A stretch of 64,000 nt of DNA from Litorimonas sp947503715 (lineage in GTDB: Bacteria > Pseudomonadota > Alphaproteobacteria > Caulobacterales > Maricaulaceae): NCBI RefSeq assembly GCF_050271975.1, contig NZ_CP189850.1, positions 2,356,001 to 2,420,000 on the forward strand, given 5' to 3'. The position numbers and the translations under genes are program-made. Positions 1 to 7,187 of the stretch are shown in pieces (the first letter of the stretch is position 1; each line of letters begins with the position of its first letter). Below the pieces are notes generated by a model that was not told the origin of the DNA, did no database searches, and was given only the letters and a program-made list of their open reading frames with translations.

Positions 1-1216
1 GCTCCGCATTCCCCTCAACAACTTCCTCATTGATCACAACTTCTTCCACACCTTCATAAGTTGGCAGGTCAAACATAGAATCCAGCAGGATGCCTTCCAT
101 AATAGATCGAAGTCCCCGCGCACCAGTTTTACGCGCGAGCGCCTTCTTCGCGATAGCTTTCAGCGCATCATCCGTGAAGGTCAGCTTCACATTCTCCATA
201 TCAAACAGCGTCTGATATTGCTTCACCAGCGCGTTGCGCGGCTGGGTCAGGATTGTCACGAGTGCATCCGCATCCAAATCAGTCAACGTTGCGATGACCG
301 GCAAACGACCAACAAATTCAGGGATCAGGCCAAAACGCGTCAAATCCGCAGGTTCAACACCTTGTAGGATGTCACCCACACCGCGCTCATCAATTTCTTT
401 AACGTCGCCGCCAAAACCAATGGAGGCTTTATCATCGCGACTGGAAATCACCTTATCCAATCCGGCAAAGGCACCACCGACAACAAAGAGAATGTTCGTG
501 GTATCGACTTGGAGAAATTCCTGTTGTGGATGTTTCCGGCCACCCTGAGGCGGCACAGACGCAACCGTACCCTCCATAATTTTCAGAAGCGCTTGCTGCA
601 CGCCCTCACCCGACACATCGCGTGTGATGGACGGATTATCGGACTTGCGAGAAATCTTATCGACCTCATCAATATAGACAATTCCGCGCTGCGCCCGTTC
701 GACATTATAATCAGACGCTTGGAGCAATTTCAGAATGATGTTCTCAACATCCTCACCGACATATCCCGCCTCTGTCAATGTCGTCGCATCCGCCATTGTG
801 AATGGGACGTCCAGAATACGAGCCAGTGTCTGCGCGAGAAGCGTTTTACCGCAACCCGTCGGCCCGACGAGTAGGATATTGGACTTTGCCAATTCCACAT
901 CGGGATTAGACGTCGCGTGGTTCAGACGCTTGTAATGGTTGTGGACGGCGACGGACAAGACACGTTTCGCATAAGCCTGACCGATAACGTAATCGTCGAG
1001 GGTCTGCGTAATTTCCTGTGGTGTCGGCACACCTTCTTGAGTCTTCGCAAGAGAGCCTTTGCCCTCTTCCTTAATAATATCCATGCAGAGTTCGACGCAT
1101 TCATCGCAGATGAACACGGTCGGACCCGCGATGAGTTTGCGAACTTCGTGCTGGGACTTACCGCAGAAAGAGCAGTAGAGCGTATTTTTGCTGTCGCCAC
1201 CTGTCGTCTTGCTCAT
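1..1216 (-). CDS. clpX: ClpX, ATP-dependent Clp protease unfoldase subunit (3' end outside window)
   Basis: AAA+ unfoldase that recognises tagged proteins and feeds them to ClpP in the cytoplasm. About 405 codons are present, starting at the ATG at 1216-1214; roughly 15-20 C-terminal residues lie beyond base 1. The N-terminal zinc-binding domain has four Cys (residues 15, 18, 37, 40). Walker A GPTGCGKT is at about residues 118-125, and Walker B (VYIDEVD) follows near residue 180. The later sensor and IGF-loop region reads through without breaks. It lies downstream of clpP on the same strand, separated by 183 bp with two hairpins. This is the normal alphaproteobacterial order. Identity is certain; only the C-terminus is unseen. 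Confidence 0.97.
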   Translation of the reverse strand, partial: MSKTTGGDSKNTLYCSFCGKSQHEVRKLIAGPTVFICDECVELCMDIIKEEGKGSLAKTQEGVPTPQEITQTLDDYVIGQAYAKRVLSVAVHNHYKRLNHATSNPDVELAKSNILLVGPTGCGKTLLAQTLARILDVPFTMADATTLTEAGYVGEDVENIILKLLQASDYNVERAQRGIVYIDEVDKISRKSDNPSITRDVSGEGVQQALLKIMEGTVASVPPQGGRKHPQQEFLQVDTTNILFVVGGAFAGLDKVISSRDDKASIGFGGDVKEIDERGVGDILQGVEPADLTRFGLIPEFVGRLPVIATLTDLDADALVTILTQPRNALVKQYQTLFDMENVKLTFTDDALKAIAKKALARKTGARGLRSIMEGILLDSMFDLPTYEGVEEVVINEEVVEGNAE

Positions 1217-1303
1217 AGTCTTATCTTTTAACCTTCGTTCCCTTCGGGCCGAATGCAGGACCGAAAATGGTCATTGCAAGTCGGATGCCGTTTTGTCCCC
1301 GTC

Positions 1304-1336
1304 TTATGCGGGAGTCGAAACCCGACTCTCGCATAA
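1304..1336 (-). other. Inverted repeat between clpP and clpX
   Basis: Arms at 1304-1317 and 1323-1336 pair over 14 positions with one mismatch around a 5-base loop. It sits 88 bp upstream of the clpX start. It could be an mRNA hairpin or processing site; there is no T-run on the clpX-sense strand, so an intrinsic terminator is unlikely. Confidence 0.5.
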
Positions 1337-1346
1337 AATTCTTAAG

Positions 1347-1387
1347 GTCAGGCTTACACACGTTTTCTTTTATGTGAAAAGCCTGAC
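1347..1387 (-). terminator. Hairpin just downstream of clpP
   Basis: Perfect 9-bp arms (GTCAGGCTT at 1347-1355, AAGCCTGAC at 1379-1387), with a further CACA/TGTG pairing inside, start 13 bases beyond the clpP stop. On the minus strand the stem is followed by a weak T-rich stretch (AATTTTA). It is plausibly a partial terminator or 3'-end stabiliser separating clpP from clpX expression. Confidence 0.45.
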
Positions 1388-1399
1388 TTACAGTTAAGC

Positions 1400-2017
1400 T
1401 TAGGCTTCACCGCGCTTGCTGTAAACATGGTCGACAATGCCGAAATCTTTGGCTTCTTCGGCGCTCATGAAATGGTCACGGTCAAGTGTCTTCTCAATCG
1501 TCGCGTATTTATTGCCCGTATGTTTGACATAGATTTCATTAAGGCGCTTTTTCATCGCGAGGATATCCTTGGCGTGACGCTCAATATCGGACGCCTGACC
1601 GCGGAAACCGCCAGATGGCTGATGCACCATGACGCGTGCATTTGGCAGGGCGACGCGCATGTCGGCTTCGCCTGCGGCCAGCAGGAGTGAGCCCATGGAA
1701 CAGGCTTGACCGATACAAACGGTGGAAACCGGGCATTTGATATATTGCATCGTATCGTAAATCGCCATGCCAGCCGTCACAACGCCGCCGGGGGAGTTGA
1801 TATACATGCTGATTTCTTTCTTCGGATTCTCGGATTCAAGGAACAAAAGCTGTGAGGTAATCAGCGACGCCATGCCATCTTCGACAACGCCCGTCAGAAA
1901 GATGATACGATCTTTCAAAAGGCGGGAGAAAATATCAAAGGCGCGTTCACCACGGGACGTCTGTTCGACGACCATCGGAACGAGGTTCATAAGAGTATCT
2001 TGGGGGTCGTGCATCAT
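1400..2017 (-). CDS. clpP: ClpP, ATP-dependent Clp protease proteolytic subunit
   Basis: Serine protease subunit, 205 aa, that forms the tetradecameric chamber docking to ClpX/ClpA. The catalytic triad is visible: Ser107 in GQACSMGS, His132 in MVHQPSGG and Asp181 in LDRDHF, with the family's usual 25- and 49-residue spacings. The start at 2017 has a good Shine-Dalgarno (TAAGGA, about 7 bases upstream); a second Met follows at once. It lies upstream of clpX on the same strand. The promoter must lie in the repeat-rich region 2018-2960. Length and motifs are normal for the family. Confidence 0.98.
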   Translation of the reverse strand: MMHDPQDTLMNLVPMVVEQTSRGERAFDIFSRLLKDRIIFLTGVVEDGMASLITSQLLFLESENPKKEISMYINSPGGVVTAGMAIYDTMQYIKCPVSTVCIGQACSMGSLLLAAGEADMRVALPNARVMVHQPSGGFRGQASDIERHAKDILAMKKRLNEIYVKHTGNKYATIEKTLDRDHFMSAEEAKDFGIVDHVYSKRGEA

Positions 2018-2240
2018 GTGCGGGTCCTTAAGCGGAGGGTGAGCGGCGAATCAGTGAGAATACACTGCGCCGGAAAACATTGACGCTATATTGAGATTGC
2101 AGGCGAATGTTTCAAGTTGCGTGTTGGAAATGGTATGTGGTTGGGTGGCGGCAAAAGGAAGCGAGTGGAGGCAATCCACGTTTATGAACAGATGTATCCT
2201 CGTTTTCGTAATTTTTTGCTCTTCTTGAATCATAAACCAA

Positions 2241-2356
2241 TGTCACCCCGCACCAGCCCATAGGGCGCAGATGCGGGGCCTAACGTTTTCAGGGCTTTAG
2301 GTTAGGTTTGCAGACGGTAGGTCCCGCATCTGCGCTTGGCTTCGTGCGGGATGACA
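2241..2356. repeat. Nested palindromic repeat, family I, copy 1
   Basis: Outer arms TGTCACCCCGCAC (2241-2253) and GTGCGGGATGACA (2344-2356) match at 12 of 13 positions. An inner pair, CGCAGATGCGGGGCCT and AGGTCCCGCATCTGCG, pairs almost perfectly. A second copy of the same element lies inside valS (37579-37697) with identical outer arms, so this is a dispersed repeat. The function is unknown. Confidence 0.85.
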
Positions 2357-2424
2357 ATTGTTATTTGACGCAAATTTTGGCGGCCAATCCTCTTTTATAA
2401 AGAGAATGATCCTCACTTATTGAA

Positions 2425-2815
2425 CCTGTGTCATATTCAAGCTGTTCTTTCAGACACGGGACAGATTAGCGCTTTCTGATCGGTCTGAAAGACGGTGGGG
2501 TTGAGCAGCTTGGATTTAAGCCCCAAGCCTGTGCCGGACCTATCACTGTTCGAGAGCCGACCGGCAGGTCGGGCTTGGTGCATCGTATTGACAACACGAT
2601 GAGCTGGGTCAGGCACTGACTTCGGGGGCATAATACGGGCCGTCGTGATACAAACCACCGCCGCAGGGTCACACCCGCGTAAAACAGAGTTATTATCTTC
2701 GGTATTCCGTCGCGAGTATCGACCCTGCGGGCTGTCCCGCTTATTATTAGAGTGTCTCGCTGACCCCAAGATGGGCAGTCGCAGCCTTCGCTTGGTTTAA
2801 GCCCACACCCCTAAC
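2425..2815. ncRNA. Candidate structured RNA or hairpin cluster, family unknown
   Basis: Consecutive self-complementary arms fill about 390 bases. They are TCTTTCAGAC (2446-2455) with GTCTGAAAGA (2483-2492), and GCTTGG/CCAAGC (2508-2513, 2523-2528). Further pairs are CCGACC/GGTCGG (2557-2562, 2567-2572), CATCGT/ACGATG (2581-2586, 2596-2601) and GTCAG/CTGAC (2608-2612, 2616-2620). CCGCAGGGTC/GACCCTGCGG (2661-2670, 2721-2730) is extended by a CGCG pair. The strand is undetermined. I could not match it to RNase P RNA, tmRNA, 6S or SRP RNA consensus sequences. It could instead be a cluster of degenerate repeats. Confidence 0.35.
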
Positions 2816-2823
2816 CTAAAATT

Positions 2824-2941
2824 TGTCATCGTCCGACCTGATCGGACGATCCATGCGCATGACTATCGTTTCAAACGGATTTCCAAGTATCATCCGCCAC
2901 CCGAATGCGAATTGATCCCCCGGTCGAGCCGGAGGATGACA
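2824..2941. repeat. Palindromic repeat, family II
   Basis: The ends TGTCATC and GATGACA are complementary. Each half contains its own hairpin: GTCCGA-CCTGA-TCGGAC near the start, and CCGG-TCGAG-CCGG near the end. It lies 20 bp beyond the asd stop codon and may serve as the asd transcript end. It resembles common alphaproteobacterial intergenic repeats. Confidence 0.65.
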
Positions 2942-2960
2942 TCACTCAAGAAAGGAGGAC

Positions 2961-3989
2961 CTAGTTAGACTTCGGATTACGTGGCAATTTCCGGTTCGCC
3001 AGCAATTCCGCGATCTGCACCGTGTTCAGGGCCGCGCCCTTTCGTAGGTTGTCGGACACACACCACAGGTTCAGCGTATTGTCCTGCGTGCTGTCTTCGC
3101 GGATGCGGGAGATATAAGTCGCGTAATCGCCGACACATTCGATGGGCGTGACGTAGACTTCCTCTTCCGGTTTATCGACGACCATGATGCCAGGGCTTTC
3201 GCGCAGGAGTGCGCGAGCTTCGTCGGCGGAAATTTCGTTTTCAAACTCAATATTCAAGCTCTCGGAATGACCGACGAAAACGGGCACACGGACACAGGTG
3301 GCGGAGACCTTGATCTTCGGGTCGAGGATTTTCTTCGTCTCGGCCTTCATCTTCCATTCTTCCTTCGTGTCACCACCGTCCATGAAGACGTCAATTTGCG
3401 GGATCACGTTAAAGGCGATTTGTTTTGTGAAGTTCACAGGCGGGAATTCATCGTTGGAATAAATGCCCTTAGTCTGCAGCCAAAGCTCATCCATCGCCTT
3501 CTTCCCACCGCCGGAGACGGATTGATAGGTCGAGACAACGACACGTTTGATCTTGGCACGATCGTGCAAGGGCTTCAGCGCGACGACCATTTGAATGGTG
3601 GAGCAGTTCGGATTGGCGATGATGCCTTTTTTAAAATCCATAACCTGATCGGCATTCACTTCCGGGACGATCAATGGAACGTCAGGGTCCATCCGCCAAG
3701 CAGAGGAATTATCAATGACGATACAGCCCGCCTCCGCAATCTTTAGCGACCAGACTTTGGAGACGTCACCGCCCGCGCTCATCAATGCGATGTCGACTGT
3801 TGTGAAGTCAAATGTATCGAGGTCTTCGCATTTGATGTCCTTGTCACCAAAGCTCAGCTCTCGACCCACGGATTTGCGGGAGGCCAACGCGTGAACCGCA
3901 TCAATTTCAATATCGCTCTCGGCCAGAATCGTGAGCATTTCAGTCCCCACATTGCCAGTGGCGCCGACGACGGCAAAACGATAGCCCAT
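2961..3989 (-). CDS. asd: Aspartate-semialdehyde dehydrogenase
   Basis: Reduces aspartyl phosphate to aspartate semialdehyde with NADPH, the branch point to lysine/diaminopimelate, threonine and methionine. It is 342 aa, a normal length. The N-terminal nucleotide-binding motif is GATGNVG (residues 9-15), the catalytic cysteine is Cys129 in NPNCST, and the C-terminal dimerisation and catalytic His region includes VGHSESL. The start at 3989 has a strong Shine-Dalgarno (AGGAGA) 6-7 bases upstream. It appears monocistronic: 69 bp separate it from the next minus-strand gene, and the repeat-rich region follows it. Confidence 0.97.
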   Translation of the reverse strand: MGYRFAVVGATGNVGTEMLTILAESDIEIDAVHALASRKSVGRELSFGDKDIKCEDLDTFDFTTVDIALMSAGGDVSKVWSLKIAEAGCIVIDNSSAWRMDPDVPLIVPEVNADQVMDFKKGIIANPNCSTIQMVVALKPLHDRAKIKRVVVSTYQSVSGGGKKAMDELWLQTKGIYSNDEFPPVNFTKQIAFNVIPQIDVFMDGGDTKEEWKMKAETKKILDPKIKVSATCVRVPVFVGHSESLNIEFENEISADEARALLRESPGIMVVDKPEEEVYVTPIECVGDYATYISRIREDSTQDNTLNLWCVSDNLRKGAALNTVQIAELLANRKLPRNPKSN

Positions 3990-4058
3990 GATAATCTCCT
4001 GATCTCTATTCTGGAAAAGCGTGCGGCCTTTACGCCGTTAATGGGCCGTTCGCAAGCA

Positions 4059-4385
4059 CTAGGAACGCTTGCGCATTCGCAGCCAGACGGAGAACGCGAT
4101 CAGGGCAACAAAGCCAACACCCGCAACTTCCAATTTGGTCCAGCCAAAGAGCCACGGCACCGTCCAACTCTGCATCCCCTCGCCCATATCCGGCGCGCCG
4201 TTAATCATCACGGCGCCTATGAACACGGCGAACAGTGCGAGCAGGCCCATCATGGCGAACATGCCATTATAAAAGCGAGAATCCGCGCGTTGCTTTGCCG
4301 CGCGGCGGTCTTGGATTCGTTGATAGCGAGAAACACGACGCTCCCGCGGGATGTAAGGTTTATGATCGTCTGGCGTCTCGGTCAT
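4059..4385 (-). CDS. Small two-TM membrane protein, function unknown
   Basis: 108 aa. The N-terminal 40 residues are basic and hydrophilic (many Arg/Lys) and presumably cytoplasmic. Two hydrophobic segments follow, at about residues 43-63 and 85-101, and the chain ends in a short basic tail (RMRKRS). A Shine-Dalgarno AGGA lies 7 bases before the ATG. It is divergent from the secreted protein gene at 4435, with only 49 bp between starts, and that gap contains an 11-bp perfect inverted repeat. I do not recognise a family. Confidence 0.75.
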   Translation of the reverse strand: MTETPDDHKPYIPRERRVSRYQRIQDRRAAKQRADSRFYNGMFAMMGLLALFAVFIGAVMINGAPDMGEGMQSWTVPWLFGWTKLEVAGVGFVALIAFSVWLRMRKRS

Positions 4386-4395
4386 GGAGAAATCC

Positions 4396-4424
4396 TAACA
4401 TGGAAAAAACGGATTTCCATGTTA
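4396..4424. promoter_or_regulatory. Perfect inverted repeat in a divergent intergenic gap
   Basis: TAACATGGAAA (4396-4406) and TTTCCATGTTA (4414-4424) are perfectly complementary around a 7-base spacer. The repeat occupies most of the 49-bp gap between two divergent starts. It could be an operator for a dimeric regulator or a hairpin in the leader of either transcript. Confidence 0.5.
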
Positions 4425-4434
4425 AAGCACATTC

Positions 4435-4899
4435 ATGAGGTCAAACATCACAAAATTGTTTCTACTCGCCGGACTGGTCTTCGCCTTGCCGGCTTATGGA
4501 TTTGGACCCGACGACTATATGCCGGATGTCTCCGTCGAAGACCCGCTAGCCGAGGCGGAATTGATAGATGTGTTTAGCGGTCAGACCCATCGCGGAACGT
4601 ACACATTCCTCAGCCGCGACATCACGACATTTGCATTTCAGGAAACAACTAAAGCCGATGGCGGCGTGGTCCACGTGCAACAGAATAAAACGGATACGGG
4701 ACAATGGTCAATTTCCGGCAATATCATCTGCTATGATTATGATGACCCGCGACTTCTCCAAGCCTGTTTCAATATTTATGCGCGAGGCAATTGCTACTAT
4801 CACTATCAGGTCAGTGTTCAGGGGCGGTCGAAATATGGATTCACCGCACGTTCCGTCATTGCGGGAGAAACACCGAGTTGCGAGCCGAGCCTTGTTTAG
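4435..4899 (+). CDS. Secreted cysteine-containing protein, paralogue A
   Basis: 154 aa with a clear signal peptide (MRSNITKLFLLAGLVFALPAYG, cleavage about residue 22). The mature domain has the pattern VFSGQTHRGTY, then GQWSISGNIICYDY, then ACFNIYARGNCYYHY, with four or five Cys that could form disulfides in the periplasm. The next gene encodes a diverged copy with the same order of motifs, so the two arose by tandem duplication. Its 3' end overlaps the next gene's 5' end, which suggests coupled translation. No Shine-Dalgarno is obvious before the ATG. I do not assign a known domain. Confidence 0.8.
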   Translation: MRSNITKLFLLAGLVFALPAYGFGPDDYMPDVSVEDPLAEAELIDVFSGQTHRGTYTFLSRDITTFAFQETTKADGGVVHVQQNKTDTGQWSISGNIICYDYDDPRLLQACFNIYARGNCYYHYQVSVQGRSKYGFTARSVIAGETPSCEPSLV

Positions 4900-5353
4900 G
4901 GCCGCCCTCCTCTCGCTCGTCCTACTCATGCCGGCCCTCGCCACCGCGCAATCGCAGGATACGGATATCCGTCCCTTTGCCAATCAACTGGACGGAGAGC
5001 AGATCAAAACCGTGTTCTCCGATGTCACGATGGACGGCGCTTATAATTTTGGTCGAAACGGGAAAGCGCAATCTTTTTATATTGAAAAACACAGGCCTGA
5101 CGGGACGCTGACATATGAGGAAGACGGCGATGTTCAACCCGGGCGATGGTTTGTTCGCAAAAATACGCTTTGCTTTATGTACCCGTCTGAGCGGATGTCC
5201 GGCGGCTGTTTCCGGGTCTATCAGGTCAAGAACTGCTTCTATTTCTACTCTGATCGCCTCCGCCTCAGAGCGGACGAACTGAATACGGATTTCTGGACAG
5301 CCCGTGCCGTACGCGAGGGTGAGCCCCCGAATTGCGAAGCCGCCATTAGCTAA
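4835..5353 (+). CDS. Secreted cysteine-containing protein, paralogue B
   Basis: 172 aa from the ATG at 4835, which overlaps the previous gene by 65 bp; TTG codons at 4859 or 4892 are alternative starts closer to the hydrophobic core (ALLSLVLLMPALATAQS). The mature part repeats the motifs of paralogue A: VFSDVTMDGAY, GRWFVRKNTLCFMY, GCFRVYQVKNCFYFY and a final PPNCEA. The conserved Cys positions suggest a shared disulfide-stabilised fold in the periplasm. The stop overlaps the stop of the convergent lipoprotein gene by 4 bases. The start is uncertain. Confidence 0.75.
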   Translation: MDSPHVPSLREKHRVASRALFRAALLSLVLLMPALATAQSQDTDIRPFANQLDGEQIKTVFSDVTMDGAYNFGRNGKAQSFYIEKHRPDGTLTYEEDGDVQPGRWFVRKNTLCFMYPSERMSGGCFRVYQVKNCFYFYSDRLRLRADELNTDFWTARAVREGEPPNCEAAIS

Positions 5354-5946
5354 TAGGGCGAGGTTTGAAGCTGGCGCTTCGGCCACCCCTCCACCCGTTC
5401 AAAAGCGCGCACATCAATCCGCGCGTCGTCCAATTCCCGCGACAGGCGCTTCCGTTTCTTCCGCAAACGCTTGGCCTCATCAGCTGGAAGCGTTTCATCG
5501 AGGAGGCGCTCACTCACATTATCAAAGGCTTTCAGAATGTCGTCATATTCCTCAATCAGGCTCTCATATTCGGACCGAATAATATAGCTCGCATAGCCAT
5601 CCCGATGACCGTCAACATAATCATCCGCTCCAATCGCCAGACATTCTTCCTTCGGGGAATTGCCATTATCGCCCGTCGAAAACCCTTTATCATAAGAGCA
5701 ATAGAGCGGCAGCCCCTGATCATATCCGAGGCGATATTCGCTCGCATTCGCCGCAATTCCGTATTTCGCGCAGGTTTCGGCGATGTCCGCAAAATGCCCG
5801 CGCGACTTTCCGTTGCGCCCGTCCTTGTAGCCCAGCGCTTCCCAGCTTCCCGCGATACAGGTTTCCTCTGAGACCGTAGCACAGCCGGATATCGCGGTCA
5901 TCGCCAAGCTTGCTGCGACTGCCAGTAAGATCGATTTACGTGTCAT
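5350..5946 (-). CDS. DUF2799-like lipoprotein
   Basis: 198 aa from the Met at 5946, chosen because MTRKS begins a compact lipoprotein signal; a Met 4 codons upstream is possible. The lipobox ISGC puts the lipidated Cys about 20 residues in. The region with Trp-x3-Gly-x2-Asp-Gly, conserved Cys and YRLGYDQGLPLYC resembles the DUF2799 family as I remember it. The C-terminal 70 residues are highly charged and probably a coiled coil (LRKKRKRLSRELDDAR). It is anchored to the envelope; the function is unknown. Confidence 0.8.
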   Translation of the reverse strand: MTRKSILLAVAASLAMTAISGCATVSEETCIAGSWEALGYKDGRNGKSRGHFADIAETCAKYGIAANASEYRLGYDQGLPLYCSYDKGFSTGDNGNSPKEECLAIGADDYVDGHRDGYASYIIRSEYESLIEEYDDILKAFDNVSERLLDETLPADEAKRLRKKRKRLSRELDDARIDVRAFERVEGWPKRQLQTSPY

Positions 5947-6069
5947 ATTGCCCTCCAATTTTTGCCTACCCTACATTTGCAGGCTGAGCCACGCCTGAAA
6001 ATTACGTTCATTCTCGGCTCATAATCTGTCGGGCTTGCGAAAGGTCACGCGATTGTCCAAGACAAAACC

Positions 6070-7086
6070 ATGAGAATTGAACCCGGAAAACTTGGAACTG
6101 GCCAGCGCGCCCCCCTCGGCCTTGCGCTTGGAGGCGGCGTGGCGCGGGGTTGGGCGCATATCGGCGCAATGCGAGCTTTGATAGAAGCAGGTATTCGCCC
6201 GGATATTATCGCGGGCACCTCCATCGGCGCGATTGTTGGCGCAGCTTATCTCGCGGGGAAACTAGATGTTCTGGAGAAATGGGCGCGATCGCTCAACCGT
6301 CGCAAAATGATGGGTTACATGGATGTCCGCTGGGGCGGGTCCGGATTTATGCGCGGGGAAAGGCTGGCCCGTGTGCTGAACCATTATATGGGGGATGTGA
6401 ATATTGAGGATTTGGACCGAAAATTCGCCGCCGTCGCCTGTGACCTGCGAACAGGTTACGAGGTTTGGCTGCAACGCGGCCCCGTCGTGCCCGCCATACG
6501 CGCCTCCTACGCCCTGCCCGGTGCGTTCGAGCCGGTGAAAGTTGACGGGCGGTTCATGATTGACGGTGCGCTCGTCAATCCCGTTCCCGTTTCCGCTTGC
6601 AGAGCATTAGGCGCTCACATGGTCATCGCGATCAGTCTAAACGGGGACGCCTTCGGGCCAATGGGCTCCAGCCATGAGATCGATATGGATGAAGTCGACG
6701 GGGAGATGGATCATGCCGATCCGTTCGAGCTCGCCTCGCAAAGTCTGAACAAATTACGGCCGGACCGCCTACTTCTGAAATCCATGGTCGGCGAAGTGAA
6801 ACCCGGCAAGTCGCCGAAAATCGGCTCCGTCATGATGGGTACGTTGAACATCGTCATGGACCGGATCTCACGCTCACGCCTCGCAGGTGACCCGCCGGAT
6901 GTCTTCGTTGCGCCGCGTATCGGCCATATCGGCATGTTGGAATTCACGAAAGCGGACGAATTAATCGAGCGTGGCTACGCCGCAATGCAGCACGAAATCC
7001 CGCTTATCCGGTCTGTCATGGACGTCTTGTCGCAAATGCCGTCTGCCACAGCTGTTGAGCAGAACGATAGGCCGAGTAAAACCTAA
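6070..7086 (+). CDS. Patatin-like phospholipase (RssA-type)
   Basis: 338 aa. The patatin fold is shown by the oxyanion loop GGGVARG (about residues 21-27), the nucleophile elbow GTSIG (about 49-53) and the catalytic Asp in IDGALVNP (about 165). The predicted activity is a serine lipase or acyl hydrolase on phospholipids, probably cytoplasmic because no signal peptide is visible. The C-terminal 130 residues include a variable helical part. It stands alone on the plus strand, starting 123 bp after the divergent lipoprotein gene. The family assignment is firm; the substrate is not known. Confidence 0.93.
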   Translation: MRIEPGKLGTGQRAPLGLALGGGVARGWAHIGAMRALIEAGIRPDIIAGTSIGAIVGAAYLAGKLDVLEKWARSLNRRKMMGYMDVRWGGSGFMRGERLARVLNHYMGDVNIEDLDRKFAAVACDLRTGYEVWLQRGPVVPAIRASYALPGAFEPVKVDGRFMIDGALVNPVPVSACRALGAHMVIAISLNGDAFGPMGSSHEIDMDEVDGEMDHADPFELASQSLNKLRPDRLLLKSMVGEVKPGKSPKIGSVMMGTLNIVMDRISRSRLAGDPPDVFVAPRIGHIGMLEFTKADELIERGYAAMQHEIPLIRSVMDVLSQMPSATAVEQNDRPSKT

Positions 7087-7187
7087 AGGCGTTTGATTCT
7101 CGCCAGTTGAGTCTGTTGCGGGCCCACTCTACCCCTCAGGGGTGTACGCAATCGCGATTATGGCAGTTTCATGACAATCGTTATTTT

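Larger units (their letters stand above)
2018..2960. other. Gene-poor region between asd and clpP
   Basis: This 943-bp stretch has no convincing gene. From the clpP side it holds about 220 bp of unmarked sequence (clpP leader and promoter), a nested palindromic repeat (2241-2356), a densely self-complementary segment (2425-2815) and a second palindromic repeat of another family (2824-2941). The short open frames in it have Arg/Ser/Pro-rich products typical of non-coding sequence. Confidence 0.7.

Noticed and set aside
2437..2769. Open frame of 110 codons in the structured region upstream of clpP
   Set aside because: Low-complexity Arg/Ser/Pro-rich product, no Shine-Dalgarno, and it overlaps many DNA stems that explain the sequence better.
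2425..2815. RNase P RNA or tmRNA in the structured segment
   Set aside because: I looked on both strands for the conserved GAGGAAAGTCC core of RNase P, the tmRNA tag and T-loop, and the SRP core, and found none.
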